From Labrenzia sp. PHM005 (GTDB taxonomy: Bacteria; Pseudomonadota; Alphaproteobacteria; Rhizobiales; Stappiaceae): DNA of 64,000 nt. A model generated the notes under the pieces. The model made no database searches and was not told the origin of the DNA. It saw only the letters and a list, made by a program, of their open reading frames with translations. The stretch spans positions 1 through 64,000 of the forward strand of contig NZ_CP041191.1 in the NCBI RefSeq assembly GCF_006517275.1, written 5' to 3'. The position numbers were made by a program, and so were the translations under genes. Shown piece by piece: positions 35,507 through 44,449 of the stretch; the stretch's first letter is position 1; each line of letters begins with the position of its first letter.

Positions 35507-35883
35507 CCGCCGAAACCATGGCTGCAAAAGCAAAAATCGCCTGGGGCGCTGACCTTCCAGATTATGTGCGGGAGCTTGCCCGTCTTGCGGACAATCAAAG
35601 CCTCAACTCCTGCGCCAAAAGAATAGGCCTTTCACCGGCCACTCTGAGCCAGACGATTTCGAACCGGTATCCGGGAAACCAGAAGAAGGTCGAGGCAGCC
35701 GTTCGGGGTGCCTTGATGGGCGAAACGGTTGTCTGCCCAATTCTTGGAGAGATCGGCCGTCACATCTGCCTGGATTGGCAGGGCAAACCGCGCGCCGTCA
35801 CCAACGCCATCCGCTCGCAGGTTTATCGTGCCTGCCGGGACGGATGTCCGCATTCCTATTTGAGGAGAACCAGCAATGCTTAG
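35503..35883 (+). CDS. Early phage HTH protein
   Basis: A 126-aa protein. Residues about 30-60 are an HTH (QSLNSCAKRIGLSPATLSQT, ISNRYPGN). The C-terminus has cysteines (VVCPILGEIGRHICLDW, RACRDGCPH) that might bind a metal. Probably an early regulator. It is in a tight overlap chain with its neighbours. Confidence 0.7.
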   Translation: MTAETMAAKAKIAWGADLPDYVRELARLADNQSLNSCAKRIGLSPATLSQTISNRYPGNQKKVEAAVRGALMGETVVCPILGEIGRHICLDWQGKPRAVTNAIRSQVYRACRDGCPHSYLRRTSNA

Positions 35884-36130
35884 CAAAGACCTGGAATGCT
35901 TTTGGGCAGCCCTGGAAATGCGGAAAAACGACCGCGGCGAGATCATACTGGATCAGCGTCTGGCGGTGGTTGCTGAACTGGCGCTCCAAGACTGCGTCCA
36001 TCAAGCCCGGCAGATGGAAGCCGCACGGATTTCAAGACCGGCAACAATCATTGATTTGTCCGATGACAAGATCGTTTTGTTTCCGATCGCCAAGCGTTCG
36101 GTTCCCTTTAATGACGGGGGCGCAGCATGA
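35876..36130 (+). CDS. Small early phage protein
   Basis: An 84-aa protein (MLSKDLECFWAALEMRKNDR...) of unknown role; helical first half, then a short beta-like tail (ATIIDLSDDKIVLFPIAKRS). Kept because its frame overlaps both neighbours by 4-8 bp in the manner of the whole operon. Confidence 0.6.
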   Translation: MLSKDLECFWAALEMRKNDRGEIILDQRLAVVAELALQDCVHQARQMEAARISRPATIIDLSDDKIVLFPIAKRSVPFNDGGAA

Positions 36131-36555
36131 CCCCGAAAACCACGCCTCTCACCTATCTGGAGCAGGCAACGTTGATCGGTTTTCTAGCACTTGGCGAGGA
36201 TTACCCGTTTATCGCTGAAGTTTTGGACCGCCCGGTTGGTGACCTCCGGTCGGTTGCCGCTGAAATCGCCCGCACTCAGCAGCTTGCCGCAGTGGTCTCA
36301 AACACGGTGGTCACATCACCTGCCAAGACACCAAAGGCACAAGCGGTCCTTCCAGAACCACCCCCGGAAAAGCCGAAACCCAAGTGGCGCCCGCGCCGGT
36401 TCCGCATGTTGCCGATTGCCAGCCGGCAGGCACCCCGGGGCACTTATGATGTGACCGCCGCGCTGATGGGCGATCCGCCTGCCGCCGCGTTTGAACGCTC
36501 CTTGGCCAAGCCTGCCGAAATTCGCCCCGGCAGACACTCCGGGAAATGGAGCTGA
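36127..36555 (+). CDS. Early phage protein with proline-rich linker
   Basis: A 142-aa protein. The first 65 residues have an HTH-like turn (LIGFLALGEDYPFIAEVLDR, then VGDLRSVAAEIARTQQ). A proline/lysine-rich stretch (LPEPPPEKPKPKWRPRR) and a basic tail follow. Unknown function, possibly DNA-associated. ATGA overlap with the gene before. Confidence 0.6.
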   Translation: MTPKTTPLTYLEQATLIGFLALGEDYPFIAEVLDRPVGDLRSVAAEIARTQQLAAVVSNTVVTSPAKTPKAQAVLPEPPPEKPKPKWRPRRFRMLPIASRQAPRGTYDVTAALMGDPPAAAFERSLAKPAEIRPGRHSGKWS

Positions 36556-36559
36556 CCCG

Positions 36560-36805
36560 ATGCCAGGCCTCACCAACCGTCCAACGTACGCGTTGTGTGA
36601 GATCTCTATCTTGCGCGAACGCCGATCTGTTTTGTTGCGCAAAGCTATGTACCGCCCTTTGTGCACTGCCCTGCATGACGAACTGAAGGCGATTACAAAT
36701 GAGCTTTTGAAACGGGAGCTAACGCCCCCTCAAAAGCTGATCCCGCTTGGTGACGCCGGTGCAGTTGGCGAACGGGTGCAGAGCAGGCTTCCCTACAAGG
36801 ATTAG
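36560..36805 (+). CDS. Small early phage protein
   Basis: An 81-aa protein (MPGLTNRPTYALCEISILRE...) beginning 4 bp after the previous stop. Mostly helical (CTALHDELKAITNELLKREL). No family recognised. Confidence 0.55.
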   Translation: MPGLTNRPTYALCEISILRERRSVLLRKAMYRPLCTALHDELKAITNELLKRELTPPQKLIPLGDAGAVGERVQSRLPYKD

Positions 36806-36826
36806 CCCCAAGGAGATTGCAGATAG

Positions 36827-37093
36827 ATGGTTCAAAAAGTGTCCCTCATGCAGGAAGTGATTGCCGAACACGGCCGGTCAACGGATTTCGGTGGAGCCAC
36901 TCAAGGGCAGACAATCGAAACCCTGACCCTTCACGGCAAGATCCTCAAACTCCGGCAGACCGGGCCGCTTGATTTCGAGCTCAGCCATCCGGACGGCTTC
37001 ATTTCCAAATTCTCTTTGTATGACCTGGTTGAAGCGATCGGCGATGATCTTTGCCAGCATGCCGGCCAGCGCCCGAAGGACAGGCTGCCATGA
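36827..37093 (+). CDS. Small early phage protein
   Basis: An 88-aa protein (MVQKVSLMQEVIAEHGRSTD...). AAGGAG lies about 10 nt upstream of ATG 36827. A beta-rich middle (ETLTLHGKILKLRQTGPLDF) and helical end are visible; no family recognised. Its stop overlaps the GemA start (ATGA). Confidence 0.6.
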   Translation: MVQKVSLMQEVIAEHGRSTDFGGATQGQTIETLTLHGKILKLRQTGPLDFELSHPDGFISKFSLYDLVEAIGDDLCQHAGQRPKDRLP

Positions 37094-37710
37094 CCGCACT
37101 TCAGCAAATCCATTTGTTGAAACGAAAGGCCGGGTTTGACGAAGATACCTATCGGGACTTTCTGGAAAAGCACACTGGGGAACGGTCTTCAAAGGACATG
37201 ACAGACGGCCAGCGGCTCATGGTGATTTCAGAATTGCGGAAACTGGTTCCTGAGGAGGGGCGAAAGCGCGCACCCGGCAAATACGCCAAGAAGCTGCAGG
37301 CGCTCTGGATTGCCGCTTATAATCTGGGTGTCGTCGACGATAAAACCGACAAGGCGATGATCGATTGGCTCAAGCGTCAGACCGGCCTGGATCATCACCG
37401 GTTCCTCAGAAACGAAGCCGATGCCAACAAAGCAATCGACGCTTTGAAACTCTGGATCCGCCGCGCGACAGGCTGCGAAACGCTATTCACCCGTGACCGG
37501 AACCAGCCGCCGATCCTGAATGATTTCCGGTTTCAGATTTGTCTGTTTCTTTGGACAGAGTTGGCAAAGGAAGACTGCCAACTGGCCGGAAGCTTGGACC
37601 AGCACTTGCGCTCAGTAAGCGGCAAAGGGGACGCGAGCCAGCTCAGTTCCAAAGACTGGATCACCGCCATGAACCAGCTCGGCCAGCTTTACCGGAGCAG
37701 CCAAGTATGA
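37090..37710 (+). CDS. GemA-like protein (Mu gp16, DUF1018)
   Basis: A 206-aa protein. The conserved N-terminal region reads ALQQIHLLKRKAGFDEDTYR, LEKHTGERSSKDMTDGQR, and then KKLQALWIAAYNLGVVDDKT and FLRNEADANKAIDALKLW: the Mu GemA/gp16 pattern. In Mu, GemA alters host gene expression and DNA topology. The C-terminal 70 residues are unlike the family core. The start at 37090 is set by the 4-bp overlap and the family start. Confidence 0.85.
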   Translation: MTALQQIHLLKRKAGFDEDTYRDFLEKHTGERSSKDMTDGQRLMVISELRKLVPEEGRKRAPGKYAKKLQALWIAAYNLGVVDDKTDKAMIDWLKRQTGLDHHRFLRNEADANKAIDALKLWIRRATGCETLFTRDRNQPPILNDFRFQICLFLWTELAKEDCQLAGSLDQHLRSVSGKGDASQLSSKDWITAMNQLGQLYRSSQV

Positions 37711-38057
37711 GCCGGCAGATCCCAGCCCATATTGAAACCTATGTCGAAGTGCTCGGCCACGACCTTGCCATTGAGTTCTTTTTGCGGTTCGGCGGCACGG
37801 AGCTTTATTTTGGTCCCAGCCCCAAGAGGTCGATGATCCTAGATTTGACGGGCCCGGAAAAACTCGCAATGCTCAGCGAGCGGCTCGGTGGCGGTTATGT
37901 AAACCTGCCGATCCCCAAAAAATGGATTGCGCAGCAACTCGATCTGCGAGGGTTGTCCCGGGCGGATATCGCCCGCAAGCTGCATGTGGATCAGTCGACC
38001 GTGCGGCGCTGGTTCAGCAACCTTCAAAACACCAACCAACTCCAGCTCTTCAGCTGA
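37707..38057 (+). CDS. Mor/C-like transcription activator
   Basis: A 116-aa protein. Residues about 10-65 form the dimer part (IETYVEVLGHDLAIEFFLRF, GGTELYFGPSP), and 81-105 an HTH (GLSRADIARKLHVDQSTVRR). This is the Mor/C family layout. In Mu, Mor turns on the middle promoter and C the late promoters. It is the last gene of the early operon, and a dyad that could be its target begins one base after its stop. No second C-like gene was found, so this one activator may serve both roles. Confidence 0.85.
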   Translation: MSRQIPAHIETYVEVLGHDLAIEFFLRFGGTELYFGPSPKRSMILDLTGPEKLAMLSERLGGGYVNLPIPKKWIAQQLDLRGLSRADIARKLHVDQSTVRRWFSNLQNTNQLQLFS

Positions 38058-38106
38058 CACCCTTGCACCTGCCCGGGTGAACTGAAATCCCGATATTCGG
38101 CACTCT
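38058..38106 (+). promoter_or_regulatory. Candidate Mor-dependent promoter, lysis/head operon
   Basis: A 22-bp GC-rich dyad (CACCC-N12-GGGTG, 38058-38079) followed after exactly 17 bp by TCGGCACTCT (38097-38106). The same arrangement recurs at 47890-47938. It lies 38 bp upstream of the endolysin ATG. I infer an activator site plus a promoter or start-site element. Confidence 0.6.
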
Positions 38107-38143
38107 TTTGCTGTTCCCGAAATTCCCATGATCGGCAGCAGCG

Positions 38144-38800
38144 ATGACACTCACCAAAACCAGCATCAAACGCCTTAAAGGCGTTCATCCAGATCTCGTA
38201 AAGGTCGTCATGCGTGCTGCCGATATCACCGGGCAACCGTTCCAGGTGAGCGAAGGTGTACGGACGCTGGCGCGCCAGCGGCAGCTGGTAAAACGCGGCG
38301 CCTCCAAAACCATGAACTCGCGCCATCTCTCCGGCCATGCCGTTGATCTCGTCGCCATGGTCGGCAGCCGGGTCTCGTGGGAAATCCCGCTTTATTACCG
38401 GATCGCCGACGCCATGAAAGAGGCGGCTAAGGACCTTAATGTTCGAATTAAATGGGGCGGCGACTGGCGCAGTTTCTTTGACGGGCCGCATTTCCAACTG
38501 CCGTGGAAGGGGTATCCCAAAAACGACAATCCGGCGCAGGACGGTTTTCCGCCTTACGTCTCGGACCGCGTTCAAGCACTCGCCACCAAAGTCCTGCGGA
38601 TTGGCGATCAAGGTATTGCGGTCGAAAACCTTCAAAAGTCGCTTGTCCGCCTCGGCCACCCTCTATTGATCGACGGCGACTTTGGCCCAAAGACCCGGCA
38701 CGCCGTTCAGGCTTTCCAACGTTCTCATGACCTGACACCGGACGGCGTTGTCGGCGCCAGAACCCGCGTTGCCCTCAAACGCGCCCTTTCCAAGAGCTAA
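38144..38800 (+). CDS. Endolysin: M15 peptidase with peptidoglycan-binding domain
   Basis: A 218-aa protein. Residues about 12-125 are an M15 (VanY/endolysin-type) zinc carboxypeptidase: SRHLSGHAVDLV gives H65 and D68, and DGPHFQLPW gives H116 as the third ligand. Residues about 145-215 are a PG_binding_1 domain (VENLQKSLVRLG, IDGDFGPKTRHAVQAFQRSH). It should cut cell-wall peptides during lysis. No signal peptide, so it needs the holin encoded next. First gene after the dyad at 38058. Confidence 0.9.
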   Translation: MTLTKTSIKRLKGVHPDLVKVVMRAADITGQPFQVSEGVRTLARQRQLVKRGASKTMNSRHLSGHAVDLVAMVGSRVSWEIPLYYRIADAMKEAAKDLNVRIKWGGDWRSFFDGPHFQLPWKGYPKNDNPAQDGFPPYVSDRVQALATKVLRIGDQGIAVENLQKSLVRLGHPLLIDGDFGPKTRHAVQAFQRSHDLTPDGVVGARTRVALKRALSKS

Positions 38801-38826
38801 CGCCCGGCACCTCAAGGAGTGTTTCC

Positions 38827-39054
38827 ATGGACAGCACCAAATCCCTCTTCAAGTCAAAAACCTTCTGGGGCGCGGTCATTGCGATTGCCGCCAGCATTGC
38901 CGGTCTCTTTGGTTTTGAGATCACTGCCACTGACCAACAGGATCTTCTCAGCCTTTATGACCAGGCGCTCGCCGCCTGGGACAGCATCGCCATTATCGGC
39001 GGCGGGCTCTTGGCGATCTATGGCCGGATTTCGGCCACCAGCCGGATCGGCTGA
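38827..39054 (+). CDS. Holin-like small membrane protein
   Basis: A 75-aa protein with two hydrophobic segments (FWGAVIAIAASIAGLFGFEI and AIIGGGLLAIYGRI) and a short polar loop between. Size, topology and position directly after the endolysin fit a holin. AAGGAG (38813-38818) lies 8 nt before the ATG. The stop overlaps the next ATG. Confidence 0.8.
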   Translation: MDSTKSLFKSKTFWGAVIAIAASIAGLFGFEITATDQQDLLSLYDQALAAWDSIAIIGGGLLAIYGRISATSRIG

Positions 39055-39389
39055 TGCTTGACTGGATCGAGGGTTTTGATGCGGCCGCCGGCATTGTTGG
39101 CGGGATCTTCGGGTTTTCAGCCTTTGTTGTGGCGTGGCTCACCCGGCCATCGCGGGTAAATGCAACGAAGATCGAAGAGCTTCAAACCGTCAACGCCGAG
39201 CTTCAAGGCCGGGTGTCGGAGTTAGAAGCTGTGATTGCCAATCAGCCGACCCGCGATGATTTCCATGCCTTGACCCTCAAGCTTAGCGAAATGGGCGGGC
39301 AGATTTCGACAGTCTCGACCGAACTTCAAGCAGTCAGCCGGATCGCTATTCGCATCGACGACTTCCTTTTGAACCAGGGAGGCAAGTGA
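39054..39389 (+). CDS. Mu-like DUF2730 protein (spanin/i-spanin-like position)
   Basis: A 111-aa protein with one N-terminal transmembrane segment (AAGIVGGIFGFSAFVVAWLT) and a long coiled coil (KIEELQTVNAELQGRVSELE). This is the DUF2730 layout found between holin and the gp26/gp27 genes of Mu-like phages. The layout would suit a spanin. Overlaps both neighbours. Confidence 0.75.
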   Translation: MLDWIEGFDAAAGIVGGIFGFSAFVVAWLTRPSRVNATKIEELQTVNAELQGRVSELEAVIANQPTRDDFHALTLKLSEMGGQISTVSTELQAVSRIAIRIDDFLLNQGGK

Positions 39390-39685
39390 TGGATTTCACG
39401 GAGCACACCGCACAAGACGTCCGCCTGATCATTCTTAAAGCACTCGCACAAGAAAATGATCATCGGCTCAATGAAACCATTCTGACCCATGTGCTTGGCA
39501 CTTTCGGGCATACCAAGGCCAAAGACTATGTGCGCACCCAAATGCGCAAGCTGGAGGAGTTGGGCGCCCTTCGCTTGATTGAAGCCGGTTCTGTTCTGAT
39601 TGCCGAACTCAAACAACCAGGCCTCGATCATGTGGAACGCCGGTCCTTCCTGGACGGTGTTCTAAAACCCTCAATCGGAGGCTAG
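39386..39685 (+). CDS. Mu-like winged-helix protein (VpaChn25_0724 type)
   Basis: A 99-aa protein: AQDVRLIILKALAQENDHRL, then LGTFGHTKAKDYVRTQMRKL and EELGALRLIEAG. This ArsR-like winged helix is always found just before the small terminase in Mu-like phages. Role unknown; perhaps DNA recognition during packaging. ATGA overlap with the gene before. Confidence 0.78.
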   Translation: MMDFTEHTAQDVRLIILKALAQENDHRLNETILTHVLGTFGHTKAKDYVRTQMRKLEELGALRLIEAGSVLIAELKQPGLDHVERRSFLDGVLKPSIGG

Positions 39686-39688
39686 AAC

Positions 39689-40273
39689 ATGCGCCGCCGC
39701 GGCCGGGGCCGCCTGTCCTCCATCGAACTCCTGCCGGATGATGCGGATCCGATCGTTGCCTGGGCAGCGCAGGAACTGAATGCGCGCAGCCTGCCGCAGA
39801 TCGACATTCTGGCAGAATTCAACAAACGGCTTGCTGCGCTCGCCGATGATAGCGGCCAAAACATCAAACCGATCTCTTCCTCGGCCTTCAACCGCTATTC
39901 CATCCGCCAGGCCGGCATGACACGCCGCCTGCAGCAAACGACTGAAATCGCCAAGGTTCTAACCGAACGCAGGTTGCCCGGAGAGACTGACAATCTCACC
40001 ATCGCCATTACCGAAACGATCAAGACACTGGTCTTTGAGCTGCTGGAAGCCGGCGGGGAAGCCGGGCTTTCGATGAAAGCTGCCAAGGAAGCAGCGGAAG
40101 CGGTGCGTGCAGCTGTTGCGGCAGAAAAAATGTCATCCGACCGGCGCCAGAAAGTTGAAGCTGAATTTGCCAAAAAGGCGGCCACAGCGGTCAACCAGGT
40201 GGCCAAGGTCAAAGGCCTTACCGCTGAAACCGCAGACGCCATCAAGGCGCAGATCCTGGGGGTTCAAAAATGA
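39689..40273 (+). CDS. Small terminase-like protein (Mu gp27, DUF3486)
   Basis: A 194-aa protein: an N-terminal RGRLSSIELLPDDADPIVAW with a following HTH (LPQIDILAEFNKRL, ISSSAFNRYSIRQAGMTRRL), then an alanine-rich helical region. This is the DUF3486/gp27 pattern. It likely recognises the phage end for headful packaging with the large terminase downstream, whose ATG overlaps its stop. Confidence 0.85.
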   Translation: MRRRGRGRLSSIELLPDDADPIVAWAAQELNARSLPQIDILAEFNKRLAALADDSGQNIKPISSSAFNRYSIRQAGMTRRLQQTTEIAKVLTERRLPGETDNLTIAITETIKTLVFELLEAGGEAGLSMKAAKEAAEAVRAAVAAEKMSSDRRQKVEAEFAKKAATAVNQVAKVKGLTAETADAIKAQILGVQK

Positions 40274-41928
40274 ACGCCCCGATCTCCAAAGAGCAGTGGG
40301 AAGATCTGCGGCGTAAAAGCCAGACCGCCTTTGACGACATCGCTGCAGATGTCGGCTTGCCGAATGTCCTTCTGCCCTATCAATCCAAGACAGTTGCCCT
40401 GCTAGACAGCTCTGGTCTTGAAGTCCTCTTCATCGAAAAGTCCCGCCGGATCGGCATGACTTGGGGCCTTGCCTCTTATGCCGTTCTGAAGGCTGCGAAG
40501 GAGAAAAAGGCAGGCGGCATGGATGCGATGTATATCTCCTATAGTCAGGAGATGACCCGCGAGTTCGTGGACGCATGTGCCATGTGGGCGCGGGCCTACG
40601 CCATTGCCGCAATTTCGCAGGATGAATTTGTCTTTGAAGATACAGATCCATCTCACCCCGATGAAACCCGCCACATTCAGGCTTTCCGGATCCGTTTTGC
40701 CTCCGGTTTTGAAATCGTCGCGCTCTCCTCTGCCCCGCGCTCACTGCGCGGCAAACAAGGCCTGGTCATCATCGATGAAGCCGCATTTGTTGAAAACCTC
40801 AAAGAGCTTTTAAAGGCAGCCCTGGCTTTCTTGATGTGGGGCGGTCAGGTCATCGTCTGCTCCACCCATGACGGCACCGAGAACGAGTTTAACGTTCACA
40901 TCCAGGATATCCTGTCGGGGCGCTCGCCCTATGCGCATGTCCGGGTGGATCTGGATGAAGCGCTCCAGGACGGGCTTTATGAGCGGATTTGCCTTGTTCA
41001 GGGAAAGACCTGGTCCGCGAAAGATGAAGCGGATTGGCGTCAGAAGATCATCGACTTTTACGGTGACGGTGCTGATGAGGAACTCTTTTGTATTCCCTCA
41101 CAAGGCTCCGGTGCCTGGCTCTCCGCCCCGCTGATTGAAGCGCGCATGAAAGACGGCGCACCAATCCTTCGGCTGGACCTGCCGGCGAATTACCTTCACC
41201 TCAATCATCTTCAACAATCCCTATTGATCGCGCCGTTCCTCGGCCAATTGGATGCGGCCCTCGACGGTTTGCCGGAAGATTTTCTCTATGCCTTTGGCTT
41301 TGACTTTGCCCGGGTGACGGATCTCACGGTCGGCTGTCTGCTCGGAATTGAGAAAAACCTGAAGCGCCGGGAGTTTTTGTCTTTTGAACTGCGCAATGTG
41401 CCGGGCCATGAACAGAAGCTGATCACCAAAACCGTGTTGAACAGTATCCGCAGCCGGCTCGTAGGCGCTGCCTTTGATGCAACCGGAATGGGTTGGACAG
41501 TTGCTGAAGATATGGGCCGCCTCTTCGGACTGCGAGAGGATCCGGAAGGGGCTGGTATCGTCATACCGATCCACTTTTCTGAAAGCTGGTTCCGGACAGA
41601 AATGCCTCCGCTGAAAGCGGCCTTTGAAGACGACATGATCGAACTCGGCGCGGACAGGGATCATGTGACTGATCTGCGTGCGGTCAAGCTGATCCGGGGC
41701 ACACCCCGGGTTCCGGATTTGCGCACCGGCGAAAAGGGCAAGAAGCGCCATGGCGATTATGCGATTGCGCTGGCGCTCGCCCACTTTGCCAGCCGGATGC
41801 AGTGGCGGGCCTTCGATTATGAACCCGTCACCCCAGCCCGGTCACGCCATGACGAAACATCCGGTGAGTACGGAGACAATGCGCCCTACCGCATGGCCAG
41901 TCTACGCAGGTCACGAGGAGCTTACTGA
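40270..41928 (+). CDS. Large terminase (Mu gp28-like)
   Basis: A 552-aa packaging motor. ATPase part: atypical Walker A around EKSRRIGMTWG (about 56-66) and Walker B GLVIIDEAAF near 165. The RNase H-like nuclease part begins FGFDFARVTDLTVGCLLG near 340. It translocates DNA into the prohead and cuts it. Overlaps gp27 by 4 bp and shares its last base with the portal ATG. Confidence 0.93.
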   Translation: MNAPISKEQWEDLRRKSQTAFDDIAADVGLPNVLLPYQSKTVALLDSSGLEVLFIEKSRRIGMTWGLASYAVLKAAKEKKAGGMDAMYISYSQEMTREFVDACAMWARAYAIAAISQDEFVFEDTDPSHPDETRHIQAFRIRFASGFEIVALSSAPRSLRGKQGLVIIDEAAFVENLKELLKAALAFLMWGGQVIVCSTHDGTENEFNVHIQDILSGRSPYAHVRVDLDEALQDGLYERICLVQGKTWSAKDEADWRQKIIDFYGDGADEELFCIPSQGSGAWLSAPLIEARMKDGAPILRLDLPANYLHLNHLQQSLLIAPFLGQLDAALDGLPEDFLYAFGFDFARVTDLTVGCLLGIEKNLKRREFLSFELRNVPGHEQKLITKTVLNSIRSRLVGAAFDATGMGWTVAEDMGRLFGLREDPEGAGIVIPIHFSESWFRTEMPPLKAAFEDDMIELGADRDHVTDLRAVKLIRGTPRVPDLRTGEKGKKRHGDYAIALALAHFASRMQWRAFDYEPVTPARSRHDETSGEYGDNAPYRMASLRRSRGAY

Positions 41929-43490
41929 TGGCCAAATACCAAATTGTTGATCCTCATGGCCGTCCAGTTTCCTCCAAGGCACTGAAAACAGAACAGGCCG
42001 GGCCAAGCGTACAGGCCATTCACCGGTCCAGCGCGATGCATCCGGCCAGTGGCCTCACGCCGCCGCGCCTTGCCCGAATATTGAGGGACAGCATCGATGG
42101 TGATCCGGAGCCTTATCTGGCGCTTGCCGAAGACATGGAAGAGCGCAACGAACATTACGCCGGTGTGCTTGGCACAAGAAAGCGCCAGGTCGCCGGGCTA
42201 GAGATCACCGTTCAGGCCGCCAGCGACAAGGCAGAAGATGTCCGCGACGCCGACCTGGTCCGCGAGATGGTCGAGCGCGATGCGTTTCGTGACGAGCTGT
42301 TTGATGTCCTGGATGCGGTCGGTAAGGGGTTCTCGGCAACCGAAATCCTCTGGGATACTTCTGAGGGCCAGTGGCGGCCGAAGGCTTTCAAATGGCGGGA
42401 TCCCAGATGGTTCCGATTTGATGAGAATGACCCGGAACGCCTGCTGCTCCGCGGTGAACACGGCGATGAACCGCTCAAACCCTATGGATGGATCACCCAT
42501 TTTGGGAAGGCAAAATCCGGCCTGCCGATCCGCGGCGGCTTGGCGCGCGGGGCCGCTTGGGCGTTTTTGTTCAAATCCTTTTCCTTAAAAGACTGGGCGA
42601 TCTTCTGTGAGGCTTACGGTCAGCCGCTCAGGATCGGCAAATGGGGACCGGGCGCGACGGAAGAAGACAAGGCCATCCTCTTAAAAGCGATCGCCAATAT
42701 CGGTGTCGATTATGGTGCGATCATTCCCGATTCCATGATGATCGAGTTTGTGGAGGCCAAACTCAGCGGTTCACACGAGCTTTATGAAAAGCGCGCCAAT
42801 TGGCTCGATCAGCAGATTTCCAAACTCGTACTCGGTCAGACCGGAACGACCGATGCCATCGCGGGCGGACATGCGGTTGGCAAGGTCCATGATGAAGTCC
42901 GCGCCGATATTGAAGAAGCGGACGCACGGCAGCTTTCGGTCTGCATCAACCGGGATGTCGCCCGCCCACTGGTCGCCCTGAACCACGGGCCGCGTGCGAA
43001 ATACCCTGTGGTCAAAATCGGCCGGCCGGACGATATCGATACGGAAAAGCTTGTCTCCAATGTTGCGACGCTGGTTCCGCTCGGCCTGAAGGTCGGCATG
43101 GGAACCTTGAGGGACCTGATTGGCGTTCCCGAACCCGCGGACGACGAAGAGCTGTTGAGTGCTCCCAATCAGGCCGCAGGCGGATCCGAAGAGAAGCCTG
43201 ATGCTCCAAAAGCAAAAGCCGAGGCGTTCCAAGCTGGTCCTGCAACAGCAACCCCGGACGCGGTTGACCGGGCGATTGATGACCTTCTGGCGGACGGCTG
43301 GCGGCCTCTGGTTGAACCGGTGATTGACGGCCTGGACAACGAGTTGGCTGCAGCAAGTACATTAGACGAAGCCCGGCAAATCTTTGAACGTCGGCTGGAG
43401 ACACTTGGGGTGACGGCATTGGCGGACAAGCTGGCGCAGGCGAGTTTTGCTTCAAGAATTTCCGGTGAGACTGGCGAGGATCTGGATTAA
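41928..43490 (+). CDS. Portal protein (Mu gp29-like, DUF935)
   Basis: A 520-aa protein with the DUF935 hallmarks: YLALAEDMEERNEHYAGVLG, TRKRQVAGLEITVQAAS, a wing region (YGWITHFGKAKSGLPIRGGL) and KLVLGQTGTTDAIAGGHAVG. It forms the dodecameric gate for DNA entry and exit. The C-terminal 100 residues are alanine/proline-rich. The next gene follows 2 bp later. Confidence 0.92.
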   Translation: MAKYQIVDPHGRPVSSKALKTEQAGPSVQAIHRSSAMHPASGLTPPRLARILRDSIDGDPEPYLALAEDMEERNEHYAGVLGTRKRQVAGLEITVQAASDKAEDVRDADLVREMVERDAFRDELFDVLDAVGKGFSATEILWDTSEGQWRPKAFKWRDPRWFRFDENDPERLLLRGEHGDEPLKPYGWITHFGKAKSGLPIRGGLARGAAWAFLFKSFSLKDWAIFCEAYGQPLRIGKWGPGATEEDKAILLKAIANIGVDYGAIIPDSMMIEFVEAKLSGSHELYEKRANWLDQQISKLVLGQTGTTDAIAGGHAVGKVHDEVRADIEEADARQLSVCINRDVARPLVALNHGPRAKYPVVKIGRPDDIDTEKLVSNVATLVPLGLKVGMGTLRDLIGVPEPADDEELLSAPNQAAGGSEEKPDAPKAKAEAFQAGPATATPDAVDRAIDDLLADGWRPLVEPVIDGLDNELAAASTLDEARQIFERRLETLGVTALADKLAQASFASRISGETGEDLD

Positions 43491-43492
43491 CC

Positions 43493-44272
43493 GTGGCGGC
43501 AGACTTGACACCCTTGCCGCCGAGAGCCGCGATCGCCGCCTTGAAAACCCGCGGCCGGGACCTGCATCCAACGTTTGCCTGGGCTGATGTTTATGCTGCA
43601 GATCATGCAGCAATGTTCACGGTCGCAAAATCTGCCGGACATGACATTCTGGCGGACATCTGGACGGCGCTTTTAAAGGCCCTTGAAGAGGGCGAAACCT
43701 TTGAGACGTTCGCCCAGCGCCTCAAACCGTCCCTGGTCCAAAAAGGCTGGTGGGGCGAGGCGATCGAAGAAGATCCACTCACCGGTGAACCTGTCAAAGT
43801 CCGGCTCGGCTCCTTGCGCCGGCTCCGGACAATCTTTGATGCCAATATGCGAGTGTCTTATGCCACCGGGCACTGGCAGATGTTTGAGCGGCTGAAATCC
43901 AGCCGGCCGTATTTGAGATATGTCGCCGTCCAGGATGGCTTGACCCGGCCGGAACATCAGAGCCTGCACAATCTGGTGCTACCGGTGGATCATGCGTTTT
44001 GGGATGTCTTTGCGCCGCCGAATGGCTGGAACTGCCGGTGTTCACTTCAGAGCTTGTCGGAACGCGATATCGAACAACTGAAGGCAAGAGGCGAGGAGCT
44101 GGTGTTTGATCCGCCGCGAATCTCTTTCCGTGCCTGGGAGAACAAACGCACCGGTGAGATCCGGCAGATCCCGGACGGGATTGATCCAGGCTGGGATTAC
44201 AATCCCGGCAAAGAAGGGCATCAAGTGACGGTTGAGAGGCTTGAACGGCGCAGTGGTCCGGATTTCTCGTGA
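43493..44272 (+). CDS. Mu F-like head morphogenesis protein (gp30)
   Basis: A 259-aa minor head protein. The conserved Mu F core is seen: MRVSYATGHWQMFERLK, YLRYVAVQDGLTRPEHQSLH, and LPVDHAFWDVFAPPNGWNCR with the CRCS motif. The start is GTG (43493), 2 bp after the portal stop. Mu gpF is needed for head assembly and may link to DNA. Its 3' end is duplicated, in diverged form, at 45643-45747 beyond an inserted gene. The protein is shorter than classical gpF, as in many relatives. Confidence 0.9.
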   Translation: MAADLTPLPPRAAIAALKTRGRDLHPTFAWADVYAADHAAMFTVAKSAGHDILADIWTALLKALEEGETFETFAQRLKPSLVQKGWWGEAIEEDPLTGEPVKVRLGSLRRLRTIFDANMRVSYATGHWQMFERLKSSRPYLRYVAVQDGLTRPEHQSLHNLVLPVDHAFWDVFAPPNGWNCRCSLQSLSERDIEQLKARGEELVFDPPRISFRAWENKRTGEIRQIPDGIDPGWDYNPGKEGHQVTVERLERRSGPDFS

Positions 44273-44373
44273 TTGGTATAGATGGCCGTGGAGCGCGTTT
44301 CTGGCTGGGGCACGGATCTGCATACCCAAAGCGCGTTGGTGGGGCTTGGTGCTGTTTAAAGGGTGTTTAACGG
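44165..44373. repeat. gp30-end direct repeat, left copy
   Basis: About 200 bp covering the last codons of gp30 and the following noncoding part. It matches 45643-45852 imperfectly (shared GCTGGGATTACAATCC, GTGACGGTTGAGAGGCT, GGCTTGGTGCTGTTT-like pieces). The two copies bracket the minus-strand gene 44450-45508. Confidence 0.75.
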
Positions 44374-44449
44374 CGATGATATGCTCTGATGTCTTTAGCC
44401 AGTGCTTTGTGACACGGGGAGAACCGTTCAAGCAGGCGCGTATCAAGTT